Positions 17,859-26,294 of a DNA stretch of 64,000 bases are shown here, one piece after another. How positions within the stretch are numbered: the first letter of the stretch is position 1; each line of letters opens with the position of its first letter. The DNA is from UBA12481 sp012523435. Its GTDB lineage: Bacteria > Bacteroidota > Bacteroidia > Bacteroidales > UBA12481. Under the pieces are notes generated by a model that worked only from the letters and a program-made list of their open reading frames with translations, made no database searches and was not told the origin of the DNA. Position numbers and translations under genes: made by a program. The stretch lies in assembly GCA_028686135.1 (NCBI GenBank), contig JAQUCP010000003.1, positions 1 through 64,000 on the forward strand, in the 5' to 3' direction.

Positions 17859-18605
17859 TTGGATATGGTTTTGAAAGATGAAATCAATGAAGAGCTGGCA
17901 GCTCAACTTGACCATGAAACAAAGAATTGGTCAGTAATCGATACCCTGAAATATCTTGCCGAACGTTTTGAAGGAACAACAACGTTCTCCACCAGCTTCG
18001 GCCAGGAGGATCAGGTGATCACCGACATGATCTTCACCGCCAGAATTCCGGTGCTGGTTTTCACCCTGGATACCGGTCGGCATTTTGAAGAAACCTATAA
18101 AGTGATGAGCCAGACGCTGGCCCGGTATGAAAAAAAGATCAAAGTACTCTTCCCCGATCAACAGAAAGTAGAGCAACTGCTTACTAACAAAGGCCCATTC
18201 AGCTTCTATGAATCGATCGAGAACCGGAAAGAGTGCTGCTATATCCGGAAGGTTGAACCCCTGGAAAGAATGCTAAAAGAAACAGCCTGCTGGATCACCG
18301 GATTGCGGGCCGCACAATCCAACTCCAGGCAAACGATCCGGCGCATCTCCTACGACCCCACCTACCAGGTCATAAAAGTTAATCCATTATACAATTGGAG
18401 CCTGGAAGAGGTCGTCACCCACCTGCATGACAATCATGTTCCATACAATATACTGCACGACAAAGGTTACCCCAGCATTGGATGCGCACCCTGTACCCGT
18501 GCGGTTCAACCAGGTGAAGATATCCGTGCCGGACGCTGGTGGTGGGAAAATAACTCCTCCAAAGAGTGCGGCCTACATGATAACCAAGAGAATAAGCAGT
18601 TATGA
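17859..18605 (+). CDS. cysH: Assimilatory adenylyl-sulfate (APS) reductase
   Basis: A 248-residue CysH-family enzyme that reduces activated sulfate to sulfite using thioredoxin or glutaredoxin. It has the catalytic C237 in the C-terminal ECGLH. It also has the paired cysteines C126-C127 and C209/C212 (CAPC) that bind a [4Fe-4S] cluster. That cluster marks the APS-using type rather than the PAPS-using E. coli type, so APS kinase should not be needed. The P-loop-like FSTSFGQEDQV (43-53) is at the nucleotide site. Its stop overlaps the cysD start by 4 bases. It leads a run cysH-cysD-cysN followed by a threonine-synthase relative. Confidence 0.93.
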   Translation: MDMVLKDEINEELAAQLDHETKNWSVIDTLKYLAERFEGTTTFSTSFGQEDQVITDMIFTARIPVLVFTLDTGRHFEETYKVMSQTLARYEKKIKVLFPDQQKVEQLLTNKGPFSFYESIENRKECCYIRKVEPLERMLKETACWITGLRAAQSNSRQTIRRISYDPTYQVIKVNPLYNWSLEEVVTHLHDNHVPYNILHDKGYPSIGCAPCTRAVQPGEDIRAGRWWWENNSSKECGLHDNQENKQL

Positions 18606-19507
18606 ACGGACATCGAATAAATCACCTGGAAGAACTGGAGAATGAGTCAATTTACGTCATGCGGGAAGTGGCAGCCCAATTCGAAAATCCTGCCCTCCTC
18701 TTTTCCGGCGGGAAAGACTCCATCGTGATGGTTCACCTGGCCAGGAAAGCATTCTGGCCTCAGAGATTCCCCTTCACCCTGCTCCATATTGATACTGGAC
18801 ATAATTTCGATGAAACACTCAAATACCGGGATCAACTGGTCGAAAAACTTGGGGCCAGGCTGGTCGTCGGACTGGTGCAGGAAAGTATAGACAACGGCCG
18901 TGCTGTAGAAGAATCAGGCTTTAACGCCAGTCGGAATGTCCTCCAAACTGTTACCCTGCTGGATGCTATCGAACACTATAAATTCGATGTGGCAATCGGC
19001 GGCGGCCGTCGCGATGAGGAGAAAGCCCGCGCTAAAGAACGCTTTTTCTCCCATCGGGATGAATTCGGACAATGGGATCCCAAAAATCAACGCCCCGAAC
19101 TCTGGAACCTATTTAATGGTCGCAAAAACCTGGGCGAACATTTCCGGGTGTTTCCACTGTCAAACTGGACCGAAATGGATGTTTGGCAATATATCTTTCG
19201 CGAAAATATCGAGATACCCAGCCTCTATTTTACCCACCGCAGAAAAGCTTTCTACCGCGATGGCGTTTGGCTCGCCTGGGCACCATTCATGAAGTTAAAA
19301 CCAACAGAAGAGCTCGTGGAGGATGATTTCCGCTGCCGAACGATCGGAGATATCACCTGCACGGGTCTGACATGCTCCAAAGCCGACAACCTGGTCGATA
19401 TCATTCGCGAAATCGCAGCTACACGAGTCACCGAAAGAGGTGGCCGATTCGACGATAAACGCTCCGAAGCAGCCATGGAAGACCGAAAGAAAGAGGGCTA
19501 TTTCTGA
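18602..19507 (+). CDS. cysD: Sulfate adenylyltransferase subunit 2
   Basis: A 301-residue ATP sulfurylase catalytic subunit. The N-type PP-loop SGGKDSIVMVHLARKAF (about 37-53) binds ATP; GGGRRDEEKARAKERFFSHR and VFPLSNWTEMDVWQYI are typical of the family. With CysN it makes APS from sulfate and ATP, driven by GTP hydrolysis. ATGA overlap with cysH indicates coupling, and cysN starts 16 bases after its stop. Length and sequence look normal. Confidence 0.96.
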   Translation: MNGHRINHLEELENESIYVMREVAAQFENPALLFSGGKDSIVMVHLARKAFWPQRFPFTLLHIDTGHNFDETLKYRDQLVEKLGARLVVGLVQESIDNGRAVEESGFNASRNVLQTVTLLDAIEHYKFDVAIGGGRRDEEKARAKERFFSHRDEFGQWDPKNQRPELWNLFNGRKNLGEHFRVFPLSNWTEMDVWQYIFRENIEIPSLYFTHRRKAFYRDGVWLAWAPFMKLKPTEELVEDDFRCRTIGDITCTGLTCSKADNLVDIIREIAATRVTERGGRFDDKRSEAAMEDRKKEGYF

Positions 19508-19523
19508 TCATTTCCGAAAAATT

Positions 19524-20804
19524 ATGTTTGACTCCGATTTCAACTCCGAAGCTTACCTCGATATGCAACTGCTCCGGTTCACTACGGCCGGAAGCGTTGA
19601 TGACGGCAAATCTACCCTGATCGGAAGACTGCTGTACGATAGTAAATCCATCTTCGAAGACCAGCTCGAAGCTGTCGAACGCGACTCGCTGCGCCGCGGA
19701 AACGAACAAATCAACCTGGCGCTGCTTACCGACGGGCTCCGGGCCGAGCGAGAACAGGGAATCACCATCGATGTGGCCTACCGATACTTCGCTACCCCAA
19801 AACGTAAGTTCATCATCGCCGATACCCCCGGTCATATCCAATATACCCGTAATATGGTCACCGGCGCTTCAACCGCTAACCTCGCGATTATCCTCATTGA
19901 TGCCAGACAGGGAGTCCTCGAACAAACACTCCGTCACTCCTATATCGCCTCCCTACTCCAAATTCCCCACCTGGTGATTTGTATCAACAAAATGGACCTC
20001 GTCGGGTACGATCAAAACATTTTTGAATCGATACGAGAAACCTACCTAAAGGTGTCTAATAACCTCGATATCAAAGACATACAGTTTATTCCGATTAGCG
20101 CACTACTCGGAGATAACGTAGTGAATCCATCGGAGAAAACCCCCTGGTATCAGGGCCCAACGCTCCTTCAGCTTCTGGAAAACATCGATATCACCGCCGA
20201 CCGAAATATTTCAGACCCACGATTTCCGGTTCAATACGTGATCCGCCCTGTTTCCGATGAATTCCATGACTATCGTGGCTATGCCGGTCGCGTTGCCGGC
20301 GGCCAATTCCACACCAAAGATGAAGTCATGGTGCTGCCCGGTCGCCAGCTCTCACGGATCGCATCTATCGACCTTTTCGAAAAGTCTATTAATGAGGCCA
20401 TTAACAGTCAATCCGTTACCATTCGTCTCGAAGATGATATCGACATTAGCCGTGGCGATATGATTGTCAGTCCCGATCGGTTACCGGAAGTATCGCAGGA
20501 GATTGACATGATGGTTTGCTGGTTTAATGAAAAACCCCTGAACCCGGCGGGTAAATATGCAATCCGGCACACTTCCCGTGAAGCCCGATGCCTGATCCGG
20601 GAAATCTGTTACAAGATGGATATCAACTCGCTCACCCGAAATGACCAAGACCGTACGATCGGCATGAATGATATTGGAAAAATCCGGATCAAAACAACCA
20701 AACCCCTGTTTTACGATACCTATAACCGTAACCGATTGACAGGAAGCCTGATTCTTATCGACGAAGCAACCCATGAAACGGTAGCTGCCGGCATGATCCT
20801 TTGA
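19524..20804 (+). CDS. cysN: Sulfate adenylyltransferase subunit 1 (GTPase)
   Basis: An EF-Tu-like GTPase of 426 residues when begun at the ATG at 19524 (MFDSDFNSEAYLDMQLLRF). An upstream in-frame ATG at 19440 lies inside cysD and is unlikely. GTPase motifs are G1 GSVDDGKSTLIGRLLYDSK, G3 DTPGHIQYTRNM and G4 NKMDLV. Two beta-barrel domains follow. It is shorter than E. coli CysN and carries no CysC (APS kinase) fusion, in line with the APS-type reductase upstream. It is separated by 12 bases from the next gene. Confidence 0.95.
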   Translation: MFDSDFNSEAYLDMQLLRFTTAGSVDDGKSTLIGRLLYDSKSIFEDQLEAVERDSLRRGNEQINLALLTDGLRAEREQGITIDVAYRYFATPKRKFIIADTPGHIQYTRNMVTGASTANLAIILIDARQGVLEQTLRHSYIASLLQIPHLVICINKMDLVGYDQNIFESIRETYLKVSNNLDIKDIQFIPISALLGDNVVNPSEKTPWYQGPTLLQLLENIDITADRNISDPRFPVQYVIRPVSDEFHDYRGYAGRVAGGQFHTKDEVMVLPGRQLSRIASIDLFEKSINEAINSQSVTIRLEDDIDISRGDMIVSPDRLPEVSQEIDMMVCWFNEKPLNPAGKYAIRHTSREARCLIREICYKMDINSLTRNDQDRTIGMNDIGKIRIKTTKPLFYDTYNRNRLTGSLILIDEATHETVAAGMIL

Positions 20805-20816
20805 AAACCAAGCCCA

Positions 20817-22139
20817 ATGGAAAATAATAAGTACTTTTTTGTCTGTCGTACCTGTGGAGAAAAGATAGCAGGTTTTGGCCCATGGTTTGCTCATCAGCAG
20901 CAGTGTCCCGCTTGTGGAAGCAAATGGGTGGATGTTCGTTATCAAAATGATCCGGCTGGCATACAGCAACTGATTGCAGATAAGAATACCCGGGTAGAAT
21001 CATTTTTCCACTACTTCGACTATCTACCACTGATAAACCGTAACAATATCATCACCAGTGGTGAGGGGGCTATTCCCGTCGAGCGGTGGGCTTTCCTCGA
21101 GGAGTTCGCCCAACACTATTTTGGAACCAACCTGACCGTTCTGGTTTATCGAAACGATCTGAATGGAGGTACCGGTACTTTCAAAGATGTGGCCGCTGCC
21201 ATGGCTGCTTCTGTGTTAAAAGAATATGGAATTCGAGAGTACTGCGTGGCCAGTACCGGAAATATTGCCACGGCATTTGCCTTTTATCTGGCTAAGGCAG
21301 GCATTTCATTGTCCGTTTTTATCCCGCAAGATGCTCTAAAATCTAACGAAGCCGGTGTCAGTTGCTTTGGACAGCGGGTGTACCGCATCAAAGGCGACTA
21401 CGCTCTGGCAAAAAAGATCTGTGCAGAATTTTCAAAAAAATATAATATCCCCATGTCGGGCGGCAATATCGACCCAGCCCGCGTTGAAGCTAAGAAAACA
21501 CAGGTGTTCGAGTGGTTACGCCAACTGGGTTATATTCCAGATGTCTATATCCAATCCCTCGCTGGAGGTACCGGACCAATCGCTATCGATAAAGCACTCA
21601 ATGATATCCGGCACCTGGGGCTGTTTACAAAAGATCCTCGGTATATCCTTGTCCAACCCAGCGGATGTAACCCCATGACCGTTGCCTGGGAAAAAGCCAA
21701 AGCCACCGCTTACCCGGACGGTTGGACCCAGGATTTTCCGATCTTTAACAGTCCGCAAACCCGCATCCCTACACTGGCTAACGGGAACCCGCAAACATAC
21801 CCGATTCTGGCTCCCTTGGTACACAAAACAAACGGTGAGTTTATCACATTCGATGAGAACCTTCATGTAGAAGTCTCAAGATTAGTCGCTTATGAAACTA
21901 GAATTAAAGCTGGACCAGCCGCTGCCATTGCCGTAGGTGGATTCTTCCAGTCGCTTCAACAGGGACTCCTGCAAAATGGCGAACGGGTTATGATCAATCT
22001 TGGTGAGGGTACCGACCGAGCTCCTGATCTTCTTGAAGAGATGATCTATACCACTATCGAAACTGATAACGTAACTCATTGCTCACCATTCCACCGCGAA
22101 ACCCTTCGCTCCAAATTATATGAACCATTCCTTCCCTGA
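20817..22139 (+). CDS. Threonine-synthase-family PLP enzyme, candidate cysteate synthase
   Basis: A 440-residue fold-type II PLP enzyme. A zinc-ribbon-like N-terminus (C10, C13, C30, C33) precedes the catalytic domain. K123 in GTGTFKDVAAA is the Schiff-base lysine and ASTGN (about 145-149) holds the cofactor phosphate. A GEGTD motif lies near the end. It reads as threonine synthase or a close relative. The context is striking: it starts 12 bases after cysN, in a run that ends at sulfite, with no sulfite reductase gene nearby. Known relatives of threonine synthase make cysteate from O-phosphoserine and sulfite, and many Bacteroidota need cysteate for sulfonolipids. Cysteate synthase is therefore a reasonable inference, not a demonstrated fact; plain threonine synthase remains the alternative. 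Confidence 0.75.
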   Translation: MENNKYFFVCRTCGEKIAGFGPWFAHQQQCPACGSKWVDVRYQNDPAGIQQLIADKNTRVESFFHYFDYLPLINRNNIITSGEGAIPVERWAFLEEFAQHYFGTNLTVLVYRNDLNGGTGTFKDVAAAMAASVLKEYGIREYCVASTGNIATAFAFYLAKAGISLSVFIPQDALKSNEAGVSCFGQRVYRIKGDYALAKKICAEFSKKYNIPMSGGNIDPARVEAKKTQVFEWLRQLGYIPDVYIQSLAGGTGPIAIDKALNDIRHLGLFTKDPRYILVQPSGCNPMTVAWEKAKATAYPDGWTQDFPIFNSPQTRIPTLANGNPQTYPILAPLVHKTNGEFITFDENLHVEVSRLVAYETRIKAGPAAAIAVGGFFQSLQQGLLQNGERVMINLGEGTDRAPDLLEEMIYTTIETDNVTHCSPFHRETLRSKLYEPFLP

Positions 22140-22206
22140 TAATCTGTCAGAAGATGAGAATATTGGAACGAAATTTGCAACTCGAAATTAAAACTAAAAA
22201 TCAACC

Positions 22207-22800
22207 ATGAAAAAAAGTAAAAACCTAGGGATCATTGTTTTAGTGGTGATCCTCGCCCTTCTTGGATTATCAGCCTACCGGTCATATAATGGAATGGTTA
22301 CCCGTAGTGAACAAGTCACTGCCCAGTGGGGTAATGTGGAAACTTCCTATCAACGCCGGGCCGACCTGATTCCCAATCTTGTCAACACGGTTAAAGGCTA
22401 TGCCGATTTTGAACGGGAAACGTTGGAAGCGGTGATCAATGCACGATCAAAAGCCACCTCCGTGGAGATCAATCCGGAGAATCTGAACGCAGAATCACTC
22501 CAGCAATTCCAAGAAGCCCAGAACGGCCTTGGAGGAGCATTAAGCCGCCTGTTAGTTGTGATTGAACGGTATCCTGATCTGAAAGCAAATCAGAACTTTA
22601 TGGACCTGCAGGCACAGCTCGAAGGAACCGAAAACCGCATTTCAACCGAAAGACGTAAGTTCAACGAAGTGGCTCAAGGTTATAATACCTTTATTCGACT
22701 CTTCCCTAGAAATATCTGGGCTAGCCTCTTCGGATTCGATAAGAAACCCTACTTCGAAGCAGCCGAAGGTAGTGATCAAGCACCAGTTGTGGAGTTCTAA
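22207..22800 (+). CDS. lemA: LemA family protein
   Basis: A 197-residue protein with one N-terminal membrane helix (about 8-24) and the LemA hallmark sequence QWGNVETSYQRRADLIPNL, then NTVKGYADFERETLE and a helical domain. LemA proteins are membrane-anchored with the helical domain outside; their biochemical role is unclear. It is followed by two TPM-domain genes (1-base overlap, then a 15-base gap), the usual Bacteroidota grouping. Confidence 0.93.
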   Translation: MKKSKNLGIIVLVVILALLGLSAYRSYNGMVTRSEQVTAQWGNVETSYQRRADLIPNLVNTVKGYADFERETLEAVINARSKATSVEINPENLNAESLQQFQEAQNGLGGALSRLLVVIERYPDLKANQNFMDLQAQLEGTENRISTERRKFNEVAQGYNTFIRLFPRNIWASLFGFDKKPYFEAAEGSDQAPVVEF

Positions 22801-23240
22801 TGAAAACATCGGCTAAAGATTTTTTTACCCCCGAAGAGGAAGCTCAAATCCTGCAAGCCATTCTCGAAGCCGAAAAAAACACTTCCGGCGAAATTCGTGT
22901 CCACCTGGAACTGTTTTTTAAAGGCGATCTGATGGATCATGCTGTTTACATCTTCAATAAACTGGGTATGCATAAAACAGCACTTCGCAATGGAGTCCTG
23001 TTTTATATCGGATTGAAAAACAGGCAGTTCGCCATTTTAGGAGATCAAGGCATCAACCAGGTAGTGCCTCCTGGATTTTGGGACCGAATCAGTGACTATA
23101 TGCGAGAAGAGTTTGCCAAGGGCAAGTTTTTTGAAGGGCTCACACAAGGTATCCTTTTAGCCGGGGAACAACTAAAAGCCCACTTCCCCATTCAGGCCGA
23201 CGACCGGAATGAGCTATCCAACGACATTTCTTTTTCCTGA
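22800..23240 (+). CDS. TPM-domain protein, short form
   Basis: A 146-residue protein with a TPM domain (about 8-135), seen in GEIRVHLELFF, GVLFYIGLKNRQFAILGDQGINQ and FFEGLTQGILLAGEQL. There is no clear signal peptide or membrane helix, so it may be cytosolic or peripheral, unlike the next gene. The start ATG shares one base with the lemA stop, so the two are coupled. TPM domains are found in a plant thylakoid photosystem II factor and in bacterial YgcG proteins; a general biochemical role is not established. Confidence 0.85.
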   Translation: MKTSAKDFFTPEEEAQILQAILEAEKNTSGEIRVHLELFFKGDLMDHAVYIFNKLGMHKTALRNGVLFYIGLKNRQFAILGDQGINQVVPPGFWDRISDYMREEFAKGKFFEGLTQGILLAGEQLKAHFPIQADDRNELSNDISFS

Positions 23241-23255
23241 TCCAAACCCAAGACC

Positions 23256-24062
23256 ATGTTAAACCGACTCACTTTTTTCGCCTTACTCCTGTTGCTGGCC
23301 TGGCATCCTGCTCTTGCACAGGATTTTCCCGATCCAATGCAGCCACCACGCCTAGTGAATGATTTCAGCGGATTATTATCCGATCAGGAAAATAACTCAC
23401 TGGAAAGGACGCTCAGGGATTTTCATGACAGAACCACAACACAGATTTATGTGGTGGTGTTGGACGATCTGCATGGCTATGAAAAAGCTGATTACACCAC
23501 ACGGTTAGCTGAACAATGGGGTGTAGGGCAAAAAGGAAGAGATAATGGAGTTATGATTCTGGTCAAGCCCAAGACAGAATCGGAAAAAGGTGAGGTATTT
23601 GTAGCCGTAGGATATGGTTTGGAAGGAGTTTTAACCGATGCCCAGGCAAATCAGATTGTTGACCTCGACATGATTCCAAGATTCAAGGAAAATGACTATT
23701 ACGGGGGTTTGGAAAGTGCGATTTCAGTGATCATGAAGATCACTGAAGGGGAGTTCACTGCCGATCAGTATATCAAGAAGAGCAACGGCGGATTTGGGTC
23801 TGCACTGATTGGAATGATGATCATCTTCATCATCATTGCCCTCATCTCTGGAGGCAGGAATAAGACTAACCGGCATCAGGGGTTTGGCAAGAGCGAGCTG
23901 CCCTTATGGCTCTTGATGGGCATGATGAGCGGAGGCCGTTCATCGGGTGGATTTTCTTCCGGCGGCAGCAGCGGCGGATTTGGTGGATTTGGCGGAATGG
24001 GAGGCTTCGGCGGTGGCGGTGGCGGAAGCTTTGGTGGCGGAGGTGCCGGCGGCAGTTGGTGA
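23256..24062 (+). CDS. Exported, membrane-anchored TPM-domain protein (YgcG type) with glycine-rich tail
   Basis: A 268-residue protein: signal peptide (1-21), TPM domain (about 32-165; VNDFSGLLSD, TTTQIYVVVLDDL, VFVAVGYGLEGVLTDAQA), a membrane helix (about 178-197), and a C-terminal tail very rich in Gly and Ser (about 218-268). This is the YgcG architecture. The tail probably extends from the membrane as a flexible segment. It closes the lemA group; the convergent zinc-ribbon gene ends 13 bases away. Confidence 0.9.
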   Translation: MLNRLTFFALLLLLAWHPALAQDFPDPMQPPRLVNDFSGLLSDQENNSLERTLRDFHDRTTTQIYVVVLDDLHGYEKADYTTRLAEQWGVGQKGRDNGVMILVKPKTESEKGEVFVAVGYGLEGVLTDAQANQIVDLDMIPRFKENDYYGGLESAISVIMKITEGEFTADQYIKKSNGGFGSALIGMMIIFIIIALISGGRNKTNRHQGFGKSELPLWLLMGMMSGGRSSGGFSSGGSSGGFGGFGGMGGFGGGGGGSFGGGGAGGSW

Positions 24063-24075
24063 TCCGCCTGCAGCT

Positions 24076-24843
24076 TTATTCCTCGCGTTTTACAATCTCG
24101 TCGTCAACCAGGATTCTGCCACAATACTCACAAACAATGATCTTCTTCCTTGAGCGGATATCCAATTGCCGCTGTGGTGGGATACGATTAAAGCAACCTC
24201 CACAAGCATCACGCTGAACAGTAACTACGGCAAGGCCATTGCGAGCATTCTCCCGAATCCTTTTGTACGCCTTTAAAAAACGTTCTTCAATCCGTTCGCT
24301 GATCTTATCGGCTCTATCTTGTAAAGCATCCTCTTCTTTCTTCGTCTCTGCAATGATTTCTTCAAGCTCCTGCTTTTTCGTAACCAGATCACGCTCCCGC
24401 TCTTCGAACCTCTTCTTCGATTCGTCAAGCTGAACCTGAGCCTCCTGTAATCTAACAGAAAACTCTTTGATGCGCTTCTCACACAATTGAATTTCAAGTG
24501 TTTGATATTCAACCTCCTTAGTTAAGGAATCAAATTCACGGTTATTCCGAACATTAGCCTGCTGAGTTTCGTATTTCTTAATCAGCTCCTGTGCATCAGC
24601 GATCTCATTCTTTTTCTTATTGACAGCACCCTCCAGTTCATTGACTTCATCGGTAAATTTTCCGATTCTGGTTTCCAAACCAGCAATCTCATCTTCTAAA
24701 TCCTGCACCTCCAAGGGCAACTCACCGCGAAGGGTCTTGATCTTGTCAATTTCTGAGTGGATAGTCTGAAGTTCATAGATATCTTTCAATTTTTCTTCCA
24801 CATTTCCGGTCTGTTCCCTAACCCCTGTTTTCTGTGATATCAT
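24076..24843 (-). CDS. Coiled-coil protein with C-terminal C4 zinc ribbon
   Basis: A 255-residue protein. Residues about 10-195 are a long, charged, heptad-like coiled coil. The C-terminus has a C4 zinc ribbon: C214, C217 (CGGC), C238, C241 (CEYC). This layout matches the widespread family with a C4-type zinc-ribbon domain (CT398-like), thought to be scaffold or nucleic-acid-associated proteins. It is the last gene of a four-gene minus-strand run, 5 bases after the Nif3-like gene, an association common in Bacteroidota. Confidence 0.87.
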   Translation of the reverse strand: MISQKTGVREQTGNVEEKLKDIYELQTIHSEIDKIKTLRGELPLEVQDLEDEIAGLETRIGKFTDEVNELEGAVNKKKNEIADAQELIKKYETQQANVRNNREFDSLTKEVEYQTLEIQLCEKRIKEFSVRLQEAQVQLDESKKRFEERERDLVTKKQELEEIIAETKKEEDALQDRADKISERIEERFLKAYKRIRENARNGLAVVTVQRDACGGCFNRIPPQRQLDIRSRKKIIVCEYCGRILVDDEIVKREE

Positions 24844-24848
24844 GGCTG

Positions 24849-25946
24849 TTACAAGTATTTTATCGGGTTTGTATTCACCTCGGTTAAACGAACTGCAAAT
24901 GTAGGGAATTTTTCAATAAGGTAATCGTGTAGAATCGTCATCGCAACACGTTCACTTTCATAATGTCCGATGTCGGCTAGTAGGAGATCCGCCGGCACAT
25001 CAAACCAGGCGTGATATTTAATATCAGCTGTCAGATACACATCAGCACCGGCGCAGGCTGCAGCCTGGATAAAGTCGCTCCCACTACCACCGCAAACAGC
25101 GACCCGTTTAACCATCTGCCCATGAAAAACAGAATGCCTCAACATCGGTAATCCCAGGAGATTTTTTACCCTTTCCAAAAACGCTTCAGCCTTTTCCGGC
25201 ACCTGAAGATCACCCACTGCACCCAATCCTGCAGAAAAATTGACATTAGCCAAAGGAACGAGATCATAAGCCACCTCTTCATACGGATGGGCTGCCAACA
25301 TTGCCCCGACGACCACTTTGATCAAAGGTTTAGGGACAATCGTCTCAAAACGAGTCTCCTCCTCCTGATGTAGCTTCCCATGCTCTCCAATAAACGGATT
25401 GGTCCCCAAGCCTGCACGGAAAGTACCGGTTCCCGCAGAACTAAAGCCACAACTGTCATACAATCCGATCTGCCCAGCCCCAGCTGTGAAAACTGCCTGA
25501 CTAACTGCGTCCAGATGAGCCGATGGAACATAACAGACCAGTTTAACCAAATCATCCTGCCTTGGAACCAACACGCTAGTTTTCTTTAACCCGATCAGAG
25601 CCGCTAGTCGACCACTTACCCCATCAGCCATTGAATCCAGATTTGTGTGCGCCGATAAGAGCACCAAATCATCTCTGATGGCCTGATGTAATACCCTCAC
25701 AGCTAGTGATGATCCGGTAAAATTCTTTAAACCACTAAAAAACGGAGGATGATGAGAGATTATCAGATTATAACCACCTTTGGTTGCCTCATCCAGAACT
25801 TCGGGTAACACATCCAGACAAACAAGAATACCGGTAACCTCTTGCTCGAGACTCCCGGTGTGTAATCCCGAATTATCATAACTCTCCTGATATCCAAATG
25901 GAGCCCTCAACTCAAGAGCTTCCACTACCTGCTTAACCTTTATCAT
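24849..25946 (-). CDS. Nif3-like dinuclear metal centre protein, YqfO type
   Basis: A 365-residue Nif3/YqfO protein. Metal-binding segments are HHPPFF (about 64-69) and SAHTNLDS (about 97-104) in the first half, and GHYESE near 327-332. The length shows the YqfO-type inserted PII-like domain in the middle (about 130-235). Family members form hexameric toroids with a two-metal site; some have been linked to GTP cyclohydrolase I-like or regulatory roles, but no general function is settled. It is 3 bases from the MerR gene and 5 from the zinc-ribbon gene. Confidence 0.9.
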   Translation of the reverse strand: MIKVKQVVEALELRAPFGYQESYDNSGLHTGSLEQEVTGILVCLDVLPEVLDEATKGGYNLIISHHPPFFSGLKNFTGSSLAVRVLHQAIRDDLVLLSAHTNLDSMADGVSGRLAALIGLKKTSVLVPRQDDLVKLVCYVPSAHLDAVSQAVFTAGAGQIGLYDSCGFSSAGTGTFRAGLGTNPFIGEHGKLHQEEETRFETIVPKPLIKVVVGAMLAAHPYEEVAYDLVPLANVNFSAGLGAVGDLQVPEKAEAFLERVKNLLGLPMLRHSVFHGQMVKRVAVCGGSGSDFIQAAACAGADVYLTADIKYHAWFDVPADLLLADIGHYESERVAMTILHDYLIEKFPTFAVRLTEVNTNPIKYL

Positions 25947-25949
25947 GGA

Positions 25950-26285
25950 TTAAAGTTCTTCGTACATACCGGTCAATAACTCACGAATATCTTGTAACTT
26001 CTTGACAATCTCGTGATTATGCTCGGTATCACTTTTGTTCTCTTTCAGCTTTTGCTGAGCTCCTGCTAATGTCATTCCTTTCTCCTTGACCAGATAATGG
26101 ACTAGGCGGATCTCATTAATATCAGCCTGCGAATAGAGACGACGCCCACCGGAAGACTTTTTCGGCTTCAGGTTTGGGAAGCGCGTCTCCCAATAGCGGA
26201 TGAGCGAAGGCTGAACCTCAAACATCTCAGCTACCTCGCTGATAGAATAATAAACCTTCTCTATTTTTGGTTCCTGATACGGCAC
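25950..26285 (-). CDS. MerR-family transcriptional regulator, short form
   Basis: A 111-residue protein with a MerR winged helix-turn-helix at 9-80: YYSISEVAEMFEVQPSLIRYWETRFP, then RRLYSQADINEIRLVHYLVKE. The remaining 30 residues are helical with no ligand-binding cysteines or large effector domain. It is embedded between the M23 peptidase and Nif3-like genes with 9- and 3-base gaps. Such short MerR proteins beside M23 peptidases recur in Bacteroidota; the target promoter is not evident. Confidence 0.9.
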   Translation of the reverse strand: MPYQEPKIEKVYYSISEVAEMFEVQPSLIRYWETRFPNLKPKKSSGGRRLYSQADINEIRLVHYLVKEKGMTLAGAQQKLKENKSDTEHNHEIVKKLQDIRELLTGMYEEL

Positions 26286-26294
26286 GTTTTTATA

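Noticed and set aside
19440..19523. Extended N-terminus of CysN
   Set aside because: It lies inside cysD and lacks family similarity; the ATG at 19524 gives the expected start.
23906..24062. Low-complexity repeat DNA at the end of the TPM gene
   Set aside because: The repetitiveness is explained by the Gly/Ser-rich protein tail (GGN codons), not by a DNA repeat element.
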